Part shown: in pieces, positions 1-5,991 of the stretch
Position numbering within the stretch: position 1 is the first letter of the stretch
How the letters are laid out: each line of letters opens with the position of its first letter
From: Betaproteobacteria bacterium
GTDB lineage: Bacteria > Pseudomonadota > Gammaproteobacteria > Burkholderiales > Burkholderiaceae_C
Length of the DNA: 6,179 bases
Direction of reading: 5' to 3'
Assembly (NCBI GenBank): GCA_009923345.1
Contig: RFTR01000119.1
Span: forward strand, 1-6,179
Notes under the pieces: model-generated
What the model saw: the letters and a program-made list of their open reading frames with translations, nothing else
Database searches by the model: none
What the model was told of the DNA's origin: nothing
Position numbers and translations under genes: made by a program

Positions 1-720
1 CATATCGATCAAACTTTTTGCGCCTTTGGGATGTGTCATTTGGTCTTGTTTGCCCAGCAAAAACAAAATAGGGCAGGTCACAGCCTGCATCGCTTCTAAG
101 CCATGGGTGTAGGAATCACAAGCTTTGAAGCCTCTGTGAAAGACATTGACCTTGGTATTGCTTGCCAAAACGCGGCGACCGAGTGCCATCGAGGTACCGT
201 AAACCCAAGTGCCTGGCCCCAAGACAGAGGGAGGTGCATTCAAGGTCGCACGTGAAAACACGTTCACCATTTGAAGTGCCTTCATGGGTTCATTCAGCGA
301 GGCCTCCAAGAGCGCAGGCGAGACGGGCATTGGGAACGCAATTCCCACCAAGCCTAAGTGTGTGATGCGATCACCTAAACGTCCTGCCGTCTCTAGTGCT
401 ATCAGAGATCCCCAGCTGTGTCCAATCAGCGCGGCTTTTTCAATACCAGCTGTATCCAATAGATGTTCAATAAACTTTGACGCGTCTTCCACCCTGTCTG
501 GCGCATCACCGCCGCTGCGGCAGTGGCCTGGTAGGTCTACCGCCAATACATTGAAGCCGTGGTGTGCGAGATAGCGGGTTTGCAAAATCCAGACACTGTG
601 GTCGTGCAATACGCCATGAATAAAGACTACGGTGGGTTTATTCGCATCGAATGCCTTACCTCCGGTATAGGCATAGGCTTCATACGAGGTTCCATTTGTT
701 GCAGGAATAGAAAATTTCAT
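1..720 (-). CDS. Alpha/beta fold hydrolase, 3'-truncated by the window edge
   Basis: Reading leftward from an ATG at 720, the frame stays open for 240 codons to base 1, so the C-terminus is missing. The product is a soluble alpha/beta hydrolase without a signal peptide. The oxyanion-hole motif FIHG lies at residues 33-36. The nucleophile elbow G-H-S-W-G is at 100-104, with Ser102 as the catalytic serine. The likely catalytic acid is Asp226 in LLGKQDQM. The catalytic histidine is expected about 25-30 residues further on, outside the window. Residues about 130-200 probably form the lid. A Shine-Dalgarno-like AAAGGGA overlaps the stop codon of metY, and only 13 nt separate the two genes, so they are probably co-transcribed and translationally coupled. 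The substrate cannot be read from sequence; an esterase or lipase-like role is the family default. It is too short and lacks the context to be called MetX (homoserine acetyltransferase), although that enzyme shares the fold. Confidence 0.88.
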   Translation of the reverse strand, partial: MKFSIPATNGTSYEAYAYTGGKAFDANKPTVVFIHGVLHDHSVWILQTRYLAHHGFNVLAVDLPGHCRSGGDAPDRVEDASKFIEHLLDTAGIEKAALIGHSWGSLIALETAGRLGDRITHLGLVGIAFPMPVSPALLEASLNEPMKALQMVNVFSRATLNAPPSVLGPGTWVYGTSMALGRRVLASNTKVNVFHRGFKACDSYTHGLEAMQAVTCPILFLLGKQDQMTHPKGAKSLIDM

Positions 721-733
721 AGCCGTATCCCTT

Positions 734-2068
734 TCAAGCCGCCGCCGGTTTCACTGGTGAGCCAGCAGTTTTCTCAGCCGCCTTCAAAGCACGCTTCAAA
801 TCGTCGATTAAATCGGCTGGGTCCTCAAGGCCAATCGACAAACGAATGGTGCCAGGGCCAATGCCAGCGTTTACCAAAGCTTCATCACTCATCCTGAAGT
901 GCGTAGTACTAGCGGGGTGGATCACCAAACTACGGCAGTCCCCCACATTGGCCAAATGGCTAAAAAGTTTAAGTGCCTCAATGAATGCGCGTCCTTGTTC
1001 ACGTGAGCCTTTGATATCAAAGCTAAATACTGAGCCAGCGCCACGCGGACCAAAGCGCAAAAGTTTTTTCGCTAAGGCGTGGCTAGAGTGGCCCTCCATC
1101 AAGGGATGACCCACACGGCTAACCATTGGATGGTTAGCTAAAAACTCCACCACTTTTTCGGTGTTAGACATATGGCGTTCCATACGCAAGGGTAAGGTTT
1201 CAATGCCTTGCAAAATCAACCAAGCGCTGTGCGGGCTCATGCACGCGCCAAAGTCTCGTAAGCCTTCACGGCGCGCGCGCAACAGAAATGCACCAACCGT
1301 ACTTTCTTCGGTGAACACCATGTTGTGAAAGCCTTCGTAGCTTTGTGACAACTCTGCAAACTTGCCGCTGCGCTCCCAATCAAAACTACCAGCGTCCACC
1401 ACAACGCCACCAATCACCGTGCCATGGCCACTCAAAAACTTCGTCGCGGAGTGGTAGAGCAAATCTGCGCCTAAATCAAAAGGTTTGAGCAAATAGGGTG
1501 ATGTCAACGTGCTGTCGACCAACAAAGGCACGCCCGCCTCATGCGCTATCTGCGAGACCGTTGGAATATCTAGTACATCCAACCCTGGGTTGCCCACTGT
1601 TTCGCCGAAAAAAAGTTTGGTGTCGGGGCGAACGGCTTTTTTCCAGCCATCAATATCGTGTGGATGCACAAAGGTGGTTTCAATGCCAAAACGGCTCATC
1701 GTGTAGTGCAACAAATTGTGCGAGCCACCATACAAAGCACTACTTGAAACAATATGTGAGCCTGCCCCCATCAAGGTGGCCACACTCAAATGCAAAGCGG
1801 CTTGTCCACTTGCCGTGGTAATCGCGCCAATGCCGCCTTCCAAAGCTGCAACGCGTTGTTCCAACACTGCGTTGGTGGGATTGCTGATGCGGCTGTAAAC
1901 GTGCCCCGCGCGTTCCAAATTAAAGAGGGAGGCAGCATGGTCGCTGGATTCAAATACAAACGATGTAGTGAGATGAATCGGTGTAGCGCGCGCTCCTGTT
2001 GTCGGGTCAGGGCTTGCACCAGCATGTAATGCAAGGGTGTCAAAACTTGGGTCGTTATAGCCAGGCAT
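734..2068 (-). CDS. metY: O-acetylhomoserine sulfhydrylase (aminocarboxypropyltransferase), PLP enzyme
   Basis: This 444-residue cytoplasmic enzyme of the Cys/Met-metabolism PLP family converts O-acetylhomoserine and sulfide to homocysteine and acetate. Visible landmarks are an N-terminal DPTTGARATPI block (21-31), YSRISNPT (58-65, whose Tyr58 and Arg60 contact the cofactor phosphate of the neighbouring subunit in this family) and ALYGG (111-115, whose Tyr stacks on the PLP ring). VDST carries Asp185, which faces the pyridine nitrogen. SATKFLSGHG at 207-216 carries Lys210, the Schiff-base lysine. TIRLSIGLED near 407-416 carries the substrate-carboxylate arginine Arg409. Length and the N-terminal block fit MetY rather than the shorter MetZ (O-succinylhomoserine type) or cystathionine enzymes. 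The start at 2068 has GAGGAAA upstream at normal spacing. The last 15 residues are an Ala/Pro/Lys-rich tail. It heads a leftward unit with the alpha/beta hydrolase. I see no riboswitch or MetJ-type boxes upstream. Confidence 0.95.
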   Translation of the reverse strand: MPGYNDPSFDTLALHAGASPDPTTGARATPIHLTTSFVFESSDHAASLFNLERAGHVYSRISNPTNAVLEQRVAALEGGIGAITTASGQAALHLSVATLMGAGSHIVSSSALYGGSHNLLHYTMSRFGIETTFVHPHDIDGWKKAVRPDTKLFFGETVGNPGLDVLDIPTVSQIAHEAGVPLLVDSTLTSPYLLKPFDLGADLLYHSATKFLSGHGTVIGGVVVDAGSFDWERSGKFAELSQSYEGFHNMVFTEESTVGAFLLRARREGLRDFGACMSPHSAWLILQGIETLPLRMERHMSNTEKVVEFLANHPMVSRVGHPLMEGHSSHALAKKLLRFGPRGAGSVFSFDIKGSREQGRAFIEALKLFSHLANVGDCRSLVIHPASTTHFRMSDEALVNAGIGPGTIRLSIGLEDPADLIDDLKRALKAAEKTAGSPVKPAAA

Positions 2069-2145
2069 GGTTTCCTCGGGTGTATGAAGTGGGTTTTAAA
2101 GCGCATTGTGGGCTATATTTGGAGACCCATGCGAGGAGGTTCACT
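2069..2145. promoter_or_regulatory. Divergent intergenic region between metY and the CBS-protein gene
   Basis: These 77 bp must hold the 5' signals of two divergent genes unless the promoters lie inside the coding regions. On the plus strand, TATATT at 2114-2119 matches the -10 consensus in five of six positions and would start transcription near 2126, but no good -35 lies 16-18 bp upstream. On the minus strand the metY Shine-Dalgarno GAGGAAA ends just before its ATG. No convincing -10/-35 pair and no long palindrome or riboswitch fold is visible. The promoter assignment is inference only. Confidence 0.35.
2134..2140 (+). promoter_or_regulatory. Ribosome binding site fixing the start of the CBS-domain gene
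   Basis: AGGAGGT is a complete Shine-Dalgarno match, five bases before the ATG at 2146. It settles the start: the same frame stays open upstream to an ATG at 1999, but that extension would run antisense through the 5' end of metY and has no comparable ribosome binding site. The protein also begins M-K-V-S-D-I-L, the usual opening of this CBS family. Confidence 0.85.
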
Positions 2146-2598
2146 ATGAAAGTCAGCGATATTTTGCGCGTCAAGGGCGACAGTCCTTTGTTCACTATCG
2201 ACCCGTCTGAGTCTCTGTCACATGCTGTCAACACCATGGCGACCATGATGGAGCATGGCAACCTCGTGGGTCTGTTGACGTTTCGTGAGGTGATCATGGC
2301 CTTGCACCGCCATGACGGCGCATTGGGCGATGCGAAAGTCAGAAGTGCTATGGACGACCATCCATTAACTTGCACCCCAGATCACGAAATCGACCAAGTG
2401 CGCCACATGATGGTGGAGAGTCATTCCCGTTACATCCCCATTGTTGAAAACGGCAAACTCAAAGGCGTCATCAGCTTTTACGATGTCGCCAAAGCGGTAC
2501 TCGATAGCCACAACTTCGAAAACAAAATGCTCAAGGCCTACATCCGCGATTGGCCTAATGAAGAAGCAGGAGCGCAAGCACAACCTGCAAAGGGATAG
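2146..2598 (+). CDS. Small CBS-domain-pair protein with a shortened first CBS domain
   Basis: This 150-residue cytoplasmic protein consists almost wholly of two CBS motifs, which usually form a dimeric module sensing AMP, ATP, SAM or a related ligand. CBS1 covers about residues 1-53 (MKVSDIL... to LVGLLTFREV). CBS2 covers about 66-118 (VRSAMDDHPLTCTP... to GKLKGVISFYDV). A tail with FENKMLKAYIRDWP (124-137) closes the fold and is typical of stand-alone proteobacterial members. CBS1 lacks about seven or eight residues between the helix AVNTMA and EHGNLVG, where CBS2 has the intact VESHSRYIPIVENGKLKG arrangement. The missing part is the hydrophobic strand that lines the ligand cleft. The frame is otherwise intact, so the gene is not a simple pseudogene. 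It ends 36 nt before aroC. No partner or ligand can be assigned. Confidence applies to gene and family, not function. Confidence 0.9.
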   Translation: MKVSDILRVKGDSPLFTIDPSESLSHAVNTMATMMEHGNLVGLLTFREVIMALHRHDGALGDAKVRSAMDDHPLTCTPDHEIDQVRHMMVESHSRYIPIVENGKLKGVISFYDVAKAVLDSHNFENKMLKAYIRDWPNEEAGAQAQPAKG

Positions 2599-2617
2599 TT
2601 TTCCGCATGGGCGCGGA

Positions 2618-2626
2618 TGGGATAAT
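2618..2626 (+). promoter_or_regulatory. Extended -10 promoter element immediately upstream of aroC
   Basis: TGGGATAAT matches the extended -10 pattern TGnTATAAT at all but one position. It sits in the 36-bp gap after the CBS-protein gene, and no good -35 hexamer is visible at 16-18 bp, as is common for extended -10 promoters. The -10 ends only 8 bases before the aroC ATG, so transcription would start at or within a base or two of the start codon. Confidence 0.45.
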
Positions 2627-2634
2627 CGCGCCTT

Positions 2635-3732
2635 ATGAGTGGAAATACCTTCGGAACCCTTTTTTGCGTCACCAACTTTGGTGAATCCCACGGCCCCGCG
2701 ATCGGATGCGTGATCGATGGTTGCCCACCCGGCATGGCATTGTCAGAGGCTGATATCCAGCAGGACTTAGATAGACGTCGTCCAGGCACCAGTCGCCATG
2801 TCACCCAACGCAACGAACCGGACCAAGTTCAAATTCTTTCAGGTGTTTACGAAGGTAAAACAACGGGCACCCCCATCGCCTTGTTGATTCAAAACACCGA
2901 CCAACGCAGCAAAGACTACGGTAATTTGTTGCAGACTTTCCGCCCTGGCCATGCGGACTACACCTATTTCCAAAAATTCGGTATCCGCGATCCACGTGGC
3001 GGTGGTCGTTCTTCTGCTCGTTTGACGGCACCTACCGTTGCTGCAGGTGCCGTTGCCAAAAAATGGTTGCAAGAAAAATACGGTATCCAATTCAAAGGCT
3101 GCATGACCCAACTTGGTGATTTACCAATTCCATTTGAAAGTTGGGACCATGTGGGTCACAACCCTTTCTATGCGCCCTGTGCAGATGTAAAAGTATTTGA
3201 AGACTATATGGACAGCTTGCGTAAAGCGGGAGACTCTTGTGGCGCGCGTATCCGAATAGTGGCTACTGGCATGCCTGTAGGTTTGGGCCAGCCCCTGTAT
3301 GACAAATTAGATGCAGACATTGCGTACGCCATGATGGGATTGAATGCTGTCAAAGGCGTGGAGATCGGTTCTGGTTTTGCCAGCGTTGCGCACCGCGGCA
3401 CCATGCATGGCGATACCCTCACGCCCCAAGGCTTTGCAACTAATCACGCTGGCGGTGTGTTGGGCGGCATCAGTAGTGGGCAAGATCTTGAAGTGAGCAT
3501 TGCCATCAAGCCCACCAGTTCTATCGTCAGTCCGCGTGATTCAATTGACCAAAACAGCCAAGCTGTTGAGGTGGTCACCAAAGGGCGTCATGATCCATGT
3601 GTAGGTATTCGTGCCACCCCCATCGCTGAGGCGCTTTTGGCCTTGGTGGTGATGGACCATGCACTTCGCCACCGCGCGCAGTGTGGTGACGTCCATGTAG
3701 ATATGCCCGCCATTGCGGGGCGCATCGCTTAA
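2635..3732 (+). CDS. aroC: Chorismate synthase
   Basis: The 365-residue enzyme catalyses the last shikimate-pathway step, 5-enolpyruvylshikimate-3-phosphate to chorismate plus phosphate, using reduced FMN. It works in the cytoplasm as a homotetramer. All three family signatures are present: GESHGPAIGCVIDGCPPG at 16-33, GGGRSSARLTAPTVAAGAV at 122-140, and RHDPCVGIRATPIAEAL at 318-334. The two invariant catalytic histidines correspond to His19 (in GESHG) and His106 (in GHADYT). NHAGGVLGGISSGQ (270-283) and the AIKPTSSI stretch (290-297) form part of the flavin/substrate pocket. Length is normal for the family. The ATG at 2635 is the first possible start, because an in-frame TAA lies at 2623-2625; no Shine-Dalgarno sits at a useful distance. 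It lies 36 nt after the CBS gene and 11 nt before the MFS gene, so it is probably co-transcribed with the latter. Confidence 0.98.
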   Translation: MSGNTFGTLFCVTNFGESHGPAIGCVIDGCPPGMALSEADIQQDLDRRRPGTSRHVTQRNEPDQVQILSGVYEGKTTGTPIALLIQNTDQRSKDYGNLLQTFRPGHADYTYFQKFGIRDPRGGGRSSARLTAPTVAAGAVAKKWLQEKYGIQFKGCMTQLGDLPIPFESWDHVGHNPFYAPCADVKVFEDYMDSLRKAGDSCGARIRIVATGMPVGLGQPLYDKLDADIAYAMMGLNAVKGVEIGSGFASVAHRGTMHGDTLTPQGFATNHAGGVLGGISSGQDLEVSIAIKPTSSIVSPRDSIDQNSQAVEVVTKGRHDPCVGIRATPIAEALLALVVMDHALRHRAQCGDVHVDMPAIAGRIA

Positions 3733-3743
3733 AAGGGCCATCT

Positions 3744-4943
3744 GTGGAAGACTCAGCGCCGTCTAGGCGTAATACGCTGTTTCCGTTTGCAGCGCTGTCT
3801 GCCAGCTATTTTGCGCACATTGGCTTCTTCAATCCCTATTTACCTTTGTGGCTCAAGTCGCTGGGCCTGTCCATCACCACGATTGGATTGCTCACAGCTG
3901 TTCAATCGTTGACGCGTATCTTGGCGCCCTACGGGTGGGGGTGGTTGAGTGACCACAGTGCAGACCGCATCAACTTACTGCGTTATTGCGCGGGGGCTGC
4001 ATTGGTATGCGCCACGGGCTTGTTTTTTCAAATGGGTTTGGTGTGGTTGGCGGTGGTGTTGCTCTGCATGTTTATCCATACCAGCGCCATGATGCCTATG
4101 AGCGAAGCTGCCTTGGCGCAATGGGTGAGTAGCGAAGGCACCTTCAATACCAAACGCTATGGCCGTATTCGGTTGTGGGGCTCCATTGGATTTTTAGTGA
4201 CTGTGTTTGTCGCTGGCGCTTGGTTTGATCACCAAGGCATGGAGAGCTTCCCCGCTTGGGCCGTAGGTTCTTTGATTGCGTTGAATGTCAGCGTGTGGTG
4301 GCTACCCAAGCACCGAGAAGTCATACGCCATGATGAAGTGTCACCGCCCGTTTTGGGTGTTTTGAAGCATGCCAAAGTACGCTGGTTTTTTGCTGCAGTG
4401 TTTTGTCATGTGTTTGCACACATCGGCATTTACGTTTTTTTATCCTTGTACTTAGATGCATTGGGTTATAGCAAAACCATGATCGGTATTTTGTGGGCCA
4501 TTTCAGTGGCTACGGAAATCGTCTGGTTCTTCTCTCAAAGCCGATGGTTGCCTTTATTCAGTTTGTCTGCGTGGTTAGTGATTTGCGCATGCGTGATGGT
4601 GTTGCGAATGTGTCTAACGGCCTGGTGGGCGGACGCCCTTTTGGCCTTATGGATTGCGCAGATGTTGCATGCTGTGACGTTTGCTACCCACCACACGGTA
4701 TGCATTTCTATTTTGACCAAGCACTTCCCAGGACGTTTGCGGGGTCGAGGGCAAGCTTTGTATGCGTCGATTGGCTATGGCATACCAGGAGTTTTAGGCG
4801 CCTTACTCGGTGGATTGTTGAGTGAGCGTTTTGGATTGGCTTCTATTTACGCCGCTTCGGTCGTGATGGCTTTACTAGCCTGTGTTTGCGCTTGGCGCAC
4901 CCACTATTTGAGTCGCAGAGATAGTTTTTCAATTGATGGGTGA
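3744..4943 (+). CDS. MFS transporter of the HcaT/YcaD-like group, GTG start
   Basis: This 399-residue inner-membrane protein has about 12 hydrophobic segments. Approximate positions are 14-34, 44-64, 78-97, 98-118, 143-161, 170-187, 213-233, 246-264, 269-288, 293-313, 337-358 and 365-385, with a loop near 188-212 between halves. KRYGRIRLWGSIGF (137-150) closely resembles the cytoplasmic-loop/TM5 motif of the E. coli phenylpropionate permease HcaT and its relatives. The loop 2-3 motif A of the superfamily is degenerate (GWLSDHSADRINLLR, 66-80). The GTG at 3744 is chosen because it lies 11 nt after the aroC stop, has AAAAGGG at normal spacing, and no ATG precedes the first membrane segment. Tight coupling to aroC suggests co-expression. 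An aromatic or aromatic-acid substrate is a context-based guess only; nucleoside or sugar transport by related families is also possible. Confidence 0.92.
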   Translation: MEDSAPSRRNTLFPFAALSASYFAHIGFFNPYLPLWLKSLGLSITTIGLLTAVQSLTRILAPYGWGWLSDHSADRINLLRYCAGAALVCATGLFFQMGLVWLAVVLLCMFIHTSAMMPMSEAALAQWVSSEGTFNTKRYGRIRLWGSIGFLVTVFVAGAWFDHQGMESFPAWAVGSLIALNVSVWWLPKHREVIRHDEVSPPVLGVLKHAKVRWFFAAVFCHVFAHIGIYVFLSLYLDALGYSKTMIGILWAISVATEIVWFFSQSRWLPLFSLSAWLVICACVMVLRMCLTAWWADALLALWIAQMLHAVTFATHHTVCISILTKHFPGRLRGRGQALYASIGYGIPGVLGALLGGLLSERFGLASIYAASVVMALLACVCAWRTHYLSRRDSFSIDG

Positions 4944-5031
4944 CCCAGTGTTCCATTGGCGTCTCCATCTTTTCATATGAGTGCTCTGCGCTTATGTGCG
5001 CTGACACTGCCACCGATCGCTAAGACAAGGC
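4944..5031. other. Convergent intergenic gap between the MFS gene and tolA
   Basis: Two right- and left-going genes end on either side of these 88 bp. No ORF of note is present. An imperfect hairpin with GCGC/GCGC (4988-4991 with 4998-5001) inside AGTG/CACT (4980-4983 with 5005-5008) is visible but has no T-tract. The better terminator candidate overlaps the tolA stop and is listed separately. Confidence 0.6.
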
Positions 5032-5041
5032 TTAGTCTTTT
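5020..5041 (+). terminator. Weak candidate intrinsic terminator at the 3' ends of the MFS gene and tolA
   Basis: CTAAG (5020-5024) can pair with CTTAG (5031-5035), or alternatively AAGAC (5022-5026) with GTCTT (5035-5039). The second fold is followed by a short T-run on the plus strand. The stem is only five base pairs and A/T-rich, and it covers the tolA stop codon (5032-5034). It could end MFS transcripts; termination of tolA in the other direction is less supported. Confidence is low because the stem is short. Confidence 0.28.
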
Positions 5042-5991
5042 GGACGGAAACTGATCACCAAGGGAGAGTGCACGCGGCCGTCGGTGTCGCGGGGCAAAAC
5101 CTCTGTTTTATCAATGGCCTTCAATACTGCATTGTCCCAAGCGGTATTACCACTTGATTTGATGAGTTTCTTGCCAATAATGGTGCCATCGGGTGCGCAA
5201 CGAACTTCGACATCAGCCGACGCATTCGACGCAACTTCCTCAGTAAAGGTAATGTTGGGCTTGATGCGCGCACGAATGCGTCCGCCATAACTATCGGAGG
5301 GTCCTGCTGCACGTTGCGCAGTACCAGTGGCGTTTTCGTCTCCCGTGGCGCCTGCCATACCCGCTATGCGCTTCATATTCTCTTGGCGCAAAGCCTCTAT
5401 TTTTTTCGTATCTGCTGGAGACGGCTTAGCGTCTTTTTGCTCTTGTAGTTTTTTGGCTTCTTTGTCCTTGAGTTCTTTTTCTTTGCGCTCTTTCTCTTTC
5501 TTTTCTTTTTCCTTCAATTCTTTCTCTTTCAGAGCTTTGTCTTTCAACTCTTTTTCTTTTTGCTCTTTCTCTTTGAGCTTAGCTTTTTTCTCTTCTTCTT
5601 TTTTAAGCAATTCTTTTTTCAAACGCTCGGCTTCAAGCGCCTCTTGTTTCTTTTTGTCTTCTTCCAATTGCTTTTTGCGTTTCGCCAAGGCGATGTCTGC
5701 GTCTACGTTAGAAGTTGGCGCAGGGGGAGGTTTCACGATTTCTTTGGGCGCAGGAGGCGGGGGAGGCGGAGGGGGTGGCGGTTCTACTTCCACAGGTTTA
5801 GGTGCTGCGGCCATGGGAATAGCAGCCCATAACTCAGCCTCAACGGACAGGCTGTTGTCTTGCTTCCATTGAATGCCTGCTGTTAGGGCGACCATGAGCA
5901 AAAAGTGAACTAGTAAGGCAAGGCCTAACGATCGTCCCGTGCCCGGCGGAGGTGGGGGCGCAAACTCAAGGTAAGCGGGCGTTGCAGTCAT
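5032..5991 (-). CDS. tolA: TolA, envelope-spanning protein of the Tol-Pal system
   Basis: The 319-residue protein links the TolQ-TolR motor in the inner membrane to TolB/Pal at the outer membrane. It has the three-part TolA plan. Domain I is a short cytoplasmic N-terminus with five prolines (12-16) and one membrane helix at about 21-40. His29 matches the His of the SxxxH motif that contacts the motor, while the Ser position is Ala25. After a proline-rich stretch (ten prolines at 71-80) comes domain II, a Lys/Glu-rich helix from about 100 to 210 with eight tandem pentapeptides at 139-178. Domain III (about 234-319) starts YGGRIRARIKPNI and ends LVISFRPKD, the TolA/TonB-like C-terminal fold. 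The only cysteine is Cys265, so the disulfide of E. coli TolA cannot form. The ATG at 5991 overlaps the tolR stop by one base and has no clear Shine-Dalgarno, pointing to translational coupling. The TolA call is preferred over TonB because of domain II and the adjacent TolR. Confidence 0.93.
   Translation of the reverse strand: MTATPAYLEFAPPPPPGTGRSLGLALLVHFLLMVALTAGIQWKQDNSLSVEAELWAAIPMAAAPKPVEVEPPPPPPPPPPAPKEIVKPPPAPTSNVDADIALAKRKKQLEEDKKKQEALEAERLKKELLKKEEEKKAKLKEKEQKEKELKDKALKEKELKEKEKKEKERKEKELKDKEAKKLQEQKDAKPSPADTKKIEALRQENMKRIAGMAGATGDENATGTAQRAAGPSDSYGGRIRARIKPNITFTEEVASNASADVEVRCAPDGTIIGKKLIKSSGNTAWDNAVLKAIDKTEVLPRDTDGRVHSPLVISFRPKD
5458..5577 (-). repeat. Tandem 15-bp coding repeat, eight copies, in tolA domain II
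   Basis: Residues 139-178 of TolA divide without gaps into eight pentapeptides: LKEKE, QKEKE, LKDKA, LKEKE, LKEKE, KKEKE, RKEKE, LKDKE. Positions 2 and 4 are always Lys and position 3 always Glu or Asp; position 5 is Glu in seven of eight. At the DNA level the copies have diverged at third positions and in the first codon. The minus strand is almost pure purine over this stretch. Confidence 0.9.
5752..5781 (-). other. Ten-proline run in TolA
   Basis: Residues 71-80 are ten consecutive prolines encoded by mixed CCN codons, just after the membrane segment on the periplasmic side. A second run of five prolines is encoded at 5944-5958 (residues 12-16). Such runs are known to stall ribosomes unless elongation factor P acts. 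Structurally the long run probably forms a stiff polyproline II linker between the membrane helix and domain II. Confidence 0.9.

Noticed and set aside
1999..2145. N-terminal extension of the CBS protein by 49 codons
   Set aside because: It runs antisense through the first part of metY, adds no CBS-like sequence, and the strong Shine-Dalgarno at 2134-2140 points to the ATG at 2146.
2069..2145. SAM-type riboswitch or MetJ/MetR operator upstream of metY
   Set aside because: The region is short, has no conserved pairing pattern that I recognise, and no AGACGTCT-like or TGAA-N5-TTCA box is visible.
2603..2616. Small CCGC/GCGG hairpin between the CBS gene and aroC
   Set aside because: Four base pairs with no following T-run is within chance. 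The extended -10 element next to it is the better-supported signal.
4493..4825. Open frame of 110 codons on the plus strand inside the MFS gene
   Set aside because: It is an out-of-frame shadow of the transporter, with no ribosome binding site and no recognisable domain.
4980..5008. Hairpin AGTG...GCGC...GCGC...CACT as a terminator
   Set aside because: The two short stems are split by an unpaired internal loop and no T-tract follows on either strand. It is mentioned only as part of the intergenic description.
5455..5600. Long homopyrimidine/homopurine tract as a possible triplex or regulatory element
   Set aside because: The bias follows directly from Lys and Glu codons in the tolA repeats, so no separate function is needed to explain it.
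5327..5872. Open frame of 181 codons on the plus strand, Ser/Phe- and Gly-rich
   Set aside because: It is the antisense shadow of the Lys/Glu repeat and polyproline codons of tolA. The low-complexity composition explains its length, and no family resemblance is seen.
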